Source of the DNA: a virus
Direction: 5' to 3' (one strand)
Virus record (IMG/VR): IMGVR_UViG_3300032304_001866
Location: 1-37,767 of that record
DNA: 37,767 bases
Shown: positions 1-6,583 of the stretch, in pieces
Layout: each line of letters opens with the position of its first letter
Position numbering within the stretch: position 1 is the stretch's first letter
Notes under the pieces: generated by a model
What the model was told of the DNA's origin: nothing
Databases searched by the model: none
What the model saw: only the letters and a program-made list of their open reading frames with translations
Translations under genes and position numbers: made by a program

Positions 1-2
1 AA

Positions 3-230
3 CTTATAACTTGCGGATATTGCTGCTCAGTATGGATAGCATTTGCGTTTGCATGGATGCTTCCTTCATTTTTCTTTAGTGATGCAAAATTTTGGAGTGA
101 TACACCAACACTTCATAATGTTATAATATTTGTTGATAAGTATTTATATTGGGCATTTAATTGGATAGTTTTACATAGATTATCCAACATGATACATATT
201 AAACTCAAACCAGTGAAAATTGAGGTGTAA
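3..230 (+). CDS. C-terminal end of a membrane protein (partial, 5' end outside window)
   Basis: This frame is open from the window edge to a TAA at 228-230, giving 75 residues with no start codon inside that is clearly the true one. It is very hydrophobic: an aromatic-rich segment (WIAFAFAWMLPSFFF) is followed by a second one (YLYWAFNWIVL), and the tail ends in a basic stretch (IHIKLKPVKIEV). Two membrane segments with a short cytoplasmic tail are likely. The next gene starts two bases downstream, so the two are probably in one operon. Function is unknown; a phage membrane or lysis-related protein is possible but nothing shows it. Confidence 0.55.
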   Translation, partial: LITCGYCCSVWIAFAFAWMLPSFFFSDAKFWSDTPTLHNVIIFVDKYLYWAFNWIVLHRLSNMIHIKLKPVKIEV

Positions 231-231
231 A

Positions 232-684
232 ATGAATAAGAAAGAATTCAAGGGTGTAGAAATCAACAGTGTTGTTGACATAAGAAAAGCTCTTATGCCA
301 TTTATTAATAATAGCAAAAAAGATGATGTTGTTTTAAATAATGAAATAGAATGGGAAGATGAGAGAGATGATGTTAAAGTGAAGATGAAGACTAGTCTTA
401 CTTCTATTAATAAAGAGCTTGGGTTAAAAGATCTTTTAATTGAAGGATTTGATCAAGTTAAAGAACAAGAGAAATCTTGGAATAATCTTCATGATGCTCT
501 TGAAGATGATGAATATTCTGTTACTTTGCCGCGTGTGAAAATTGATGATTTTCATATGCCAGTTGATAGACTTATAAAAATTAGACTTGGTGGAAAGAGA
601 GAAGGATTAACGGTAATTTGGGTACAAAATGGTAAGAAACACGTATTTGATCCTTACACATGCCAGTTTATGGAGGGTCAATGA
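232..684 (+). CDS. hypothetical protein, 150 aa, acidic
   Basis: I do not recognise this protein. I place the start at the ATG at 232 (MNKKEFKG), preceded by a GAGGTG Shine-Dalgarno-like site at 222-227; an upstream TTG at 220 would overlap the previous gene. The N-terminal two thirds is charged and probably helical. The C-terminal 40 residues look like a small beta domain (RLIKIRLGGKREGLTVIWV). The stop overlaps the next start as ATGA, which suggests translational coupling. It could be virion-associated or regulatory; no motif decides. Confidence 0.7.
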   Translation: MNKKEFKGVEINSVVDIRKALMPFINNSKKDDVVLNNEIEWEDERDDVKVKMKTSLTSINKELGLKDLLIEGFDQVKEQEKSWNNLHDALEDDEYSVTLPRVKIDDFHMPVDRLIKIRLGGKREGLTVIWVQNGKKHVFDPYTCQFMEGQ

Positions 685-962
685 GAGGTGGAGATATTGA
701 TGTTGAATTAGTTAAATATGCCGATCTTACTGGATGGAGTCCAAAGGTCGGTGATATGTTATTTCGTGATGGTTTTATTATTAGATGGTTTGCTGTTATA
801 TATGGAGTAGATGGAGATACTTTATTAGTTAAGAAATCGGGCAATTTAAGATTGTTAGTTCAGGGTGACTATGAAGAAATAAAATTAAATGTAAGAAAGA
901 TAAAGAACACCATGGTTGGATCATTTAGTGTAATCAGCAACAGTAATGTTTACTATGTATGA
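681..962 (+). CDS. hypothetical small beta-rich protein, 93 aa
   Basis: The start at ATG 681 is chosen because GGAGGG lies at 672-677 and the ATG overlaps the upstream TGA; an in-frame ATG at 660 has no comparable site. The product alternates hydrophobic and polar residues (GDMLFRDGFIIRWFAVIYGV, then DTLLVKKSGNLRLLV), as in a small all-beta fold such as an SH3-like barrel. No family is recognised. It overlaps the next gene by four bases. Confidence 0.65.
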   Translation: MRGGDIDVELVKYADLTGWSPKVGDMLFRDGFIIRWFAVIYGVDGDTLLVKKSGNLRLLVQGDYEEIKLNVRKIKNTMVGSFSVISNSNVYYV

Positions 963-1489
963 AAGAGTACATTATACCTGATTTTATTGATTATCCAGAA
1001 TTGTTTAATGTAAAAGAGTACGCCAGCTTATTTAATAATTTATATTCATATGTTATAGATCCATATCCTGTTGATGTTGGATATTCGTTATATATTGGTT
1101 TTAGAGATGAATATTTGTTTATTAGATTGGCTGATTTAAAGTCCAACAAACTTGAATTAAATAGTAATGATCACAAATCTGTGATGAAATATTCTGACAG
1201 ATTGTTTAATATTATGAAAACGTCTGGGATAAGAGAAGCATGTTATTATTTCTCTGGTGTTAACGATCCAATTTTGGTTGATGTCATGATTTCTGCAAAT
1301 AAGTTCATTGGCCCAGGAATGCTTCGTGATGTTTATTCAAAAGTTATACCTACACAAAAAATATCAGAAATAGCCATGTTGTCAGCAGACAATTTTAACA
1401 ATTTCAATGGCAAGATTGTTAAACCAAGTAGATTTAAATATGTTATAGAAGACAAATATTTTAGACCGCTATACGGTATCATTAAATGA
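959..1489 (+). CDS. hypothetical protein, 176 aa
   Basis: The start overlaps the preceding stop (ATGA at 959-962), and the end overlaps the next start in the same way, so this is an internal gene of a tightly coupled operon leading into the glycosyltransferases. The protein is rich in Tyr, Phe and Asn, with no signal peptide, membrane segment or catalytic motif that I recognise. A 79-residue frame on the opposite strand at 1333-1572 is a shadow. Confidence 0.7.
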   Translation: MKEYIIPDFIDYPELFNVKEYASLFNNLYSYVIDPYPVDVGYSLYIGFRDEYLFIRLADLKSNKLELNSNDHKSVMKYSDRLFNIMKTSGIREACYYFSGVNDPILVDVMISANKFIGPGMLRDVYSKVIPTQKISEIAMLSADNFNNFNGKIVKPSRFKYVIEDKYFRPLYGIIK

Positions 1490-3330
1490 AATATCTGTTC
1501 CTTAATCACAACAACAATACTATACAGATACCTGATAATAATGGTAAGATGGTCATTTTTACAAAAGGACAAAGAATTGTTCTAGATGAGTTTTTCAAAA
1601 AGTACGTTCCAAAATACTTATCAATTGTTAAAATAGTTGATGGAACGGAACCTAAGAAATTAGAAATTCAACAATCTAAGAATGTTGTTGAAAGCCACGT
1701 TATTAAAGTTAGTAGAGCTAGACCAATAGCTGGATATAAAATAGACAGAATTACAAATAATCATACTAAAATATCTGCAAAGTCTACAAAGAATATAGTT
1801 GGTAAAGTTGGTCATTCTGGTCACAGAGCAACCGAATTTTCAGTTTCTAAAATAAAAGAAGATGTTATCCCAATTTCTAACAATATTGGAATAGGTATAC
1901 TTAGTTATAATCGTTTAGAATCTCTTGTTGGATTGATTACATCAATAAGAAAATACACAGATTTAACAAGAACAACAGTATTTGTTAGTGATGAGAGCAC
2001 CAATCCTAAAGTGTGGGAATGGTTAAAAGAACAAAAAGATATTATTGGTATACATAATGACAGAATTGGAATAGCTGGAAATACAAATAGATTACTTAGG
2101 TGCTTGGAAAGATTTAAGTATAAACTGTTAATGAATGATGATACTGAGGTTTTAAGTGAAGGATGGGATTTGTTTTATTTTGATAAAATGGTTCAAACTA
2201 ATATAAAGCATTTCTGTTATAGACAAGTTGGTGTCTATAATGCAGCCAAAGTAGAACCAGATCGTAATGGTATTATAACTGTTACTAGTAGGCCACATGG
2301 TGCTGTTTTGGCCATACACGACGATGCATTTAAAAAAGTTGGATTTATGGACGAAGAATTTGGAATTTATGGTTATGAACATGTCGATTACAGTGATAGA
2401 ATTTCAAGATCTGGAATGGCACCTCCTGGATATCATGACGTAGTTGGATCAAACAGATACTTCAGAATTTATGATGATAAAACTTCAGATGAACAGAAGG
2501 CTGAACATTTTAAACAAGCTAGGGTGCAATATAATATTAAAAAAGATGATAAGACCAGATTGTACATCGGAACATCTAATAAGACTATAGTTCCTTCAGT
2601 ATCATATGTAATTCCTTTTAGAGATATTGGAAGAGCTAACTGCATAGAAACTGTTGTGCAGAACGTTAAAGCCCAAAGATTTCCTGTAATTCAAATAATT
2701 TTAGTTGAACAAGATTATAAAGAAATAATGGATAAGAATAAGCTTCCATGCATCGATTATGTTTTTTCAAAGAGCGATAGTGGTATACCATTTAATAAAT
2801 CACAAGCTTTTAATGATGGTGTCCACGCTTCTAAAAATAATAACATAATATTACATGATGCTGATATGTTGGTTCGTGGAAATTATACTTCAATTATGAA
2901 CAATCTTCTTAATAATAATGAGTCTGTTCATGTTGGTGCAACTGTCTGTTATATGACAAAAGAATCGACTGAAAAGATAGTGTCGTTATATAAAATAAAT
3001 GAAGAAAATATTGAGTCAGACAGAATTGTTAATTATTATGAAGGTGGATCGTTAGGAATTAGAAAAGATGTTTATGAAAGAATAGGTGGATTTAGTGAAT
3101 TGTTTATTGGTTATGGAGTTGAAGATTGCGATTTTTTCTGGAAAATAAAGACAGCTACTAAGTTATTTAATGATAGAACAATAAATCTTTTTCATTTATG
3201 GCATGGTAGAACAGATGGATGGGAAACTTATCATACCAAAAATAAATTAATTGGTGTACAGAGAACTGCTCAAGGAATAGATAGAGTAATCGCAGCAGAC
3301 GCTGAATATCTTAGGAATAAACGCAGATGA
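1486..3330 (+). CDS. two-domain GT-A (GT2-type) glycosyltransferase, 614 aa
   Basis: This protein appears to carry two glycosyltransferase domains of GT-A fold. Domain 1 (about residues 131-345) begins with IGIGILSYNR and has the acidic metal/nucleotide-sugar motif MNDDTEVL near residues 215-222. Domain 2 (about 371-600) begins VSYVIPFRD and carries HDADML near residue 456. It ends in the acceptor-side pattern GGFSELFIGYGVEDCDFFWK followed by HLWHGR, as in galactosyltransferase/chondroitin-synthase-like GT2 enzymes. The first 130 residues are of unknown nature and contain a basic low-complexity stretch. The gene is coupled by four-base overlaps to both neighbours; the downstream one is another glycosyltransferase. 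The target could be DNA, a virion protein or host envelope; the sequence does not say. Confidence 0.85.
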   Translation: MKYLFLNHNNNTIQIPDNNGKMVIFTKGQRIVLDEFFKKYVPKYLSIVKIVDGTEPKKLEIQQSKNVVESHVIKVSRARPIAGYKIDRITNNHTKISAKSTKNIVGKVGHSGHRATEFSVSKIKEDVIPISNNIGIGILSYNRLESLVGLITSIRKYTDLTRTTVFVSDESTNPKVWEWLKEQKDIIGIHNDRIGIAGNTNRLLRCLERFKYKLLMNDDTEVLSEGWDLFYFDKMVQTNIKHFCYRQVGVYNAAKVEPDRNGIITVTSRPHGAVLAIHDDAFKKVGFMDEEFGIYGYEHVDYSDRISRSGMAPPGYHDVVGSNRYFRIYDDKTSDEQKAEHFKQARVQYNIKKDDKTRLYIGTSNKTIVPSVSYVIPFRDIGRANCIETVVQNVKAQRFPVIQIILVEQDYKEIMDKNKLPCIDYVFSKSDSGIPFNKSQAFNDGVHASKNNNIILHDADMLVRGNYTSIMNNLLNNNESVHVGATVCYMTKESTEKIVSLYKINEENIESDRIVNYYEGGSLGIRKDVYERIGGFSELFIGYGVEDCDFFWKIKTATKLFNDRTINLFHLWHGRTDGWETYHTKNKLIGVQRTAQGIDRVIAADAEYLRNKRR

Positions 3331-4319
3331 AAGTTCTTGTAGCCAAACCAAATGGTGGTGCATATTTATATATAGCTCGTGGTTTTATTAATGCATTTAA
3401 CTCAATTGGATGTGACGCTAAATTTTGGGATGGTGATGCACAAACTTGGGATGCTGTTAAACCAGATTTATATATTGGATGCAGTGGACACCGTAAAATA
3501 ATTCCACAAAATCGTGGTAATGTAAAAGTAGCGATTCATGTAAATCCGTATGGTACAAAGCTTGAACCATTACACGGTGTTGATGTAAATGAACCAAAAG
3601 AAGCAATAAATTGGACTTTATCACAAAGACCTAATGTTGTGTTTGGGTATGGTCATCAAGATGATTCTTCAACATTTTGGTCTAATTGGTCTAAAATTCA
3701 TAATATTAATTTTATTGGTGTTCCAACTGCCGCTGATCATACTTTATATTGGCCATCAGAAAATAAAACTAACAACATTGTTTATCTTGGTGGTAGATGG
3801 CCATATAAAGCTAATAAAATAGACCAATGGTTACTTCCAATTATTAAAGCTACTAGTGTTAAAATAATGGGCTGGGGAGGATGGCAAGGTGTTAATGGTT
3901 ACGCTGGTGTTGTTCCTGATTCTGATAGTGGAAGAGAATTTTTGGCTAGTGGTAAAGTTGGGCCATGCATGTGCGAGCCACACACTACAAAATTTGGTAT
4001 AGATATTCCAGAAAGATTTTTTAAATTAGCGCTGTGCAAAACTTTACCGATTGTTGACTACATTCCGAATTTCGACAGATATTATAAGTCTGGATCATAT
4101 TTGATGGCCAGAAATCCAGGTGAATATTTTGATCTTGTCACAAATTATGCTAACAATCCAACTTTTGATAAAGCTCGTATTGAATATACAGAAGAAATTT
4201 TTAAACAGACAAGACTTAAACATACATACATGAATAGAATGAGAGATCTTTGTGCTGGACTTGGCATCAATAATGTGGTTGAAAAATTCGACGCTGCAAT
4301 TAAAGAATTGAACGATTAA
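3327..4319 (+). CDS. GT-B-like glycosyltransferase (CgeB/GT1-type), 330 aa
   Basis: The N-terminal half reads like the acceptor Rossmann domain of a GT-B enzyme (MKVLVAKPNGGAYLYIARGF). The C-terminal half contains VYLGGRWPYKANKID and, near residues 225-240, DIPERFFKLALCKTLPIVD. That resembles the donor-binding half of CgeB-like and GT1/GT4-type enzymes, where a conserved acidic residue and a glycine- or alanine-rich loop follow RxFE-type motifs. It overlaps the upstream GT-A gene by four bases, so the two probably act in one pathway. An alternative role is modification of phage DNA bases, as done by T4 alpha- and beta-glucosyltransferases, which are also GT-B; I see no base-hydroxymethylating enzyme in the window to support this. 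Confidence 0.75.
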   Translation: MKVLVAKPNGGAYLYIARGFINAFNSIGCDAKFWDGDAQTWDAVKPDLYIGCSGHRKIIPQNRGNVKVAIHVNPYGTKLEPLHGVDVNEPKEAINWTLSQRPNVVFGYGHQDDSSTFWSNWSKIHNINFIGVPTAADHTLYWPSENKTNNIVYLGGRWPYKANKIDQWLLPIIKATSVKIMGWGGWQGVNGYAGVVPDSDSGREFLASGKVGPCMCEPHTTKFGIDIPERFFKLALCKTLPIVDYIPNFDRYYKSGSYLMARNPGEYFDLVTNYANNPTFDKARIEYTEEIFKQTRLKHTYMNRMRDLCAGLGINNVVEKFDAAIKELND

Positions 4320-4585
4320 CCGCCTATTTTATTGATGACGCTTTCTCTGCACATTGAATGTGCATTCTTTAAAAGCTTTGTAGCTGTAACATCATCAGGA
4401 TAGAAACTTACTATCGGCTTGTCTTTTACTACGAATACGCCAGCGTATTCGACAATTTTGTGTTTCTTAATTAAAACCGATAATTCTTCAGAGAATTTAT
4501 CTAATGCTTTTTTGGTTTCAGCATCTATCGACTGCTTAGGAGCTTGTTTGGCCATATCTTTACTATTTGGGGTGCTATTTTTCAT
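4316..4585 (-). CDS. hypothetical protein on the minus strand, 89 aa
   Basis: A compact open frame fills a gap with no + strand gene. Its end overlaps the glycosyltransferase stop by four bases and its start lies 14 bases from the divergent gene at 4600. The N-terminus is lysine- and serine-rich; the rest looks like a small alpha/beta domain (KIVEYAGVFVVKDKPIVSFYPDD). Between the two divergent starts lies only TGTATTTTATATAC, AT-rich on both strands, with no Shine-Dalgarno site for this gene. A second in-frame Met at residue 11 is an alternative start. Function unknown. It is one of only two minus-strand genes here. Confidence 0.6.
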   Translation of the reverse strand: MKNSTPNSKDMAKQAPKQSIDAETKKALDKFSEELSVLIKKHKIVEYAGVFVVKDKPIVSFYPDDVTATKLLKNAHSMCRESVINKIGG

Positions 4586-4599
4586 TGTATTTTATATAC

Positions 4600-5217
4600 G
4601 TGGACAAACTTGTTCTAAAAGTTGCTCTTGAATATAAAAGAGCGTTAAATAATTTTGGCGGTGACTTTAGTTTTCCTAAAGCAGATAGTGTTGTTAATAC
4701 TTATTCGTATAGAACATTTAATGCATTTGTCAATAAATGTAAATCTTCTCGATATGATGAACCACAGATTTTAGAAATCATCAAAATAGTTGTTAAATAT
4801 ATGCATAAAAATAATTTAATGAGAAAAGGCATCGGGATTTTGTCTAGTCCAGATATTGTTGATATATGCATTGATGAATTAAAGAATCAAATAGGTAGAC
4901 ACGATAACATAACAAAATCTATTGATGAATCTAATAAATATCTTAATTCATGTGGGATGAACAAGGTTGAATTTCTTCTCAAGAAAATTAACAAAAAAGG
5001 ATTTGCTAATTTTGTAATGCTCAGGAGCAAGAATATTTTATCTGATTCATTTATATGTTGTTCAAAATCGTGTATGGCTGCTTACCATAAACTGGAAAGA
5101 GGCGATAGAGCTATGATGTTAGAATTGAAGGATTATGTAATATTGAAAATGAGAATGGTTAATGCAATTGGATCTGATAATATAAAAGAGATGCTAGGCG
5201 AAGATTCGAATGTATAA
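4600..5217 (+). CDS. possible gp59-like DNA helicase loader, 205 aa
   Basis: I choose the GTG at 4600 (MDKLVLKVALEYKRAL) because an upstream ATG at 4567 would run through the divergent gene and adds an unlikely N-terminus. The protein is almost entirely helical. It combines size, a two-half helical layout and a C-terminal segment (FVMLRSKNILSDSFI then LKDYVILKMRM) that resemble T4 gp59, the 217-residue protein that loads the gp41 helicase. It is followed with an eight-base overlap by a TOPRIM primase, which fits a replisome role. The similarity is weak and by eye, so a helical protein of other function remains possible. Confidence 0.4.
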   Translation: MDKLVLKVALEYKRALNNFGGDFSFPKADSVVNTYSYRTFNAFVNKCKSSRYDEPQILEIIKIVVKYMHKNNLMRKGIGILSSPDIVDICIDELKNQIGRHDNITKSIDESNKYLNSCGMNKVEFLLKKINKKGFANFVMLRSKNILSDSFICCSKSCMAAYHKLERGDRAMMLELKDYVILKMRMVNAIGSDNIKEMLGEDSNV

Positions 5218-6247
5218 GCTTAATAAGAACAAATATTTATTGGCCAGAAAACAACATTCTGGATTTGTTCAACCTACACCTGAGCAGATTGAGAATTGGT
5301 TGAATAGAAATTTTGAATGTAAAATTGCTAATGATGATCAGATTAGAATATGCAATCCAGATGGTGACACTGAATTTAGACTCTATATTTCAAGAGTTAA
5401 TGCTGTTGTTCATGATTTCAGACCAAATCACCAGCAATTTGACGGATCGTTTTTAAAGTTTGTATCAACATATAAGAATATAATGTTTAGTGAAGCTATC
5501 AAAGAAGTATGCGGTAATTCGCCAATAATATCAAGATATTCAGTATCAAAAGAAAATGATGAAATTCAAAATGATGATCCTATTAAACTGCCAGAAGGTT
5601 CTATTTTATTAGCTAAGCATCATGGTAAAGCAAGAGATATGTGCATGACATATCTTACTAAAGTGCGTGGATTTTCAGAAGATGTAATTTTTAAGGCTAA
5701 GATAGCAGCTTGTGGAACTAGTATGGTGGTTCCATATTATCAATATGATATGTTAGTATTTTGGCAGATGAGATCATTGATATCAAAAGTTTTCAGATTT
5801 CCAGATGAGGGTGAAACTAATAAGAAGGCTGGCGATTTCTTATATGGTTTTGATGATATAGAGCCGTGTTCTGAAGTTTCAGTAGTTGAATCGATATATA
5901 ATTGTCTTAGCATCAAACAAAATTCACTGGCTACTGGTGGAGCATCGTTAAAAGACGGTCAGCTTAAACTTTTAAGATCGCTTAATCCAAGATCTGTAAT
6001 TTTAGCACCTGATAGAGATGAAGCTGGAATAAAATCAATTCAAAAAGATTATTTTGCATTAAATAAGATGAGAACTGGTGATTTTTGTAAAGAAATTTAT
6101 TACGCTATTCCACCTTTGGAAGTAGCAAAAGCTGGTAAGAAAGATTGGAATGATATGTTGAAGATGGGATATGATGTTTATAAATATATTAATGAGAACA
6201 AGAAATTAGTGACTACAAGATTGCTGTTTGATGGTATTAAGATTTAG
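5210..6247 (+). CDS. TOPRIM-domain DNA primase, 345 aa
   Basis: The C-terminal half carries a TOPRIM fold. The conserved glutamate is E227 in VVESIYNCLS, a glycine-rich turn follows (ATGGASLKDGQ), and the metal-binding pair is D268 and D270 in LAPDRDEAG, with KDWNDML near the end, typical of DnaG/T7-type primases. The N-terminal 100 residues (FECKIANDDQIRICNPDGD) sit where a zinc-binding domain would be, but the cysteines are too few for a full zinc site; it may be a degenerate or zinc-free template-binding domain. It would synthesise RNA primers for lagging-strand replication. It is coupled to the possible helicase loader upstream and ends against a minus-strand gene (11-base overlap). Confidence 0.85.
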   Translation: MYKLNKNKYLLARKQHSGFVQPTPEQIENWLNRNFECKIANDDQIRICNPDGDTEFRLYISRVNAVVHDFRPNHQQFDGSFLKFVSTYKNIMFSEAIKEVCGNSPIISRYSVSKENDEIQNDDPIKLPEGSILLAKHHGKARDMCMTYLTKVRGFSEDVIFKAKIAACGTSMVVPYYQYDMLVFWQMRSLISKVFRFPDEGETNKKAGDFLYGFDDIEPCSEVSVVESIYNCLSIKQNSLATGGASLKDGQLKLLRSLNPRSVILAPDRDEAGIKSIQKDYFALNKMRTGDFCKEIYYAIPPLEVAKAGKKDWNDMLKMGYDVYKYINENKKLVTTRLLFDGIKI

Positions 6248-6527
6248 ATGGCACTGGTGCTTGGTATAAAACTTCTATTCTATTAAGATAAATTTCTCTG
6301 TATCCTTTTTTGTAGGCGTTAGGGACATTTTCTCTAAGCCATTTAACTCTATTTGGCAGATTATAATTATATAATTTATTCATTCCATTTCTGATAATTG
6401 CTGCGTCGTGTTCATTTACAGCATTATCTAATATGCATACCATTTTTGAATTAAACTCACCTATTTTTATAACTATTAGTTCTTTTTTCTCAGTCCCAAA
6501 CTTATAGTTTAGCTGCATTAATATCAT
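6237..6527 (-). CDS. hypothetical protein on the minus strand, 96 aa
   Basis: The frame fills the gap between the primase and the hub gene and overlaps the primase end by 11 bases. The product has a beta-rich start (LNYKFGTEKKELIVIKIG) and a helical, aromatic second half (GMNKLYNYNLPNRVKWL, YREIYLNRIEVLYQ). The start at 6527 gives MILMQL; the Met at 6518 is an alternative, and neither has a clear ribosome site. No family recognised. Like the gene at 4316-4585, it points away from the next + strand gene. Confidence 0.6.
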   Translation of the reverse strand: MILMQLNYKFGTEKKELIVIKIGEFNSKMVCILDNAVNEHDAAIIRNGMNKLYNYNLPNRVKWLRENVPNAYKKGYREIYLNRIEVLYQAPVPSKS

Positions 6528-6556
6528 ACTTTAATTATTTTTGATAGTTCTTTTAG

Positions 6557-6568
6557 ATAAATATAATT
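6557..6568 (+). promoter_or_regulatory. candidate late promoter motif ATAAATATAATT
   Basis: This AT block lies in the gap 16 bases before the hub gene start and matches the recurring intergenic motif AAATATAAT seen ahead of other structural genes. Position and T4-like TAAATA core suggest a late promoter. It is a by-eye call in AT-rich DNA. Confidence 0.35.
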
Positions 6569-6583
6569 GGGAACTTATCATAA

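Noticed and set aside
1486-4319. T4-type alpha/beta-glucosyltransferase for hydroxymethylcytosine
   Set aside because: I see no match to those enzymes and no hydroxymethylase in the window; kept only as an alternative target for the glycosyltransferases.
6179-6186. Exact T4 late promoter box TATAAATA
   Set aside because: It lies inside the primase coding sequence (Tyr-Lys-Tyr codons) far from the next start, so chance in AT-rich DNA is the better explanation.
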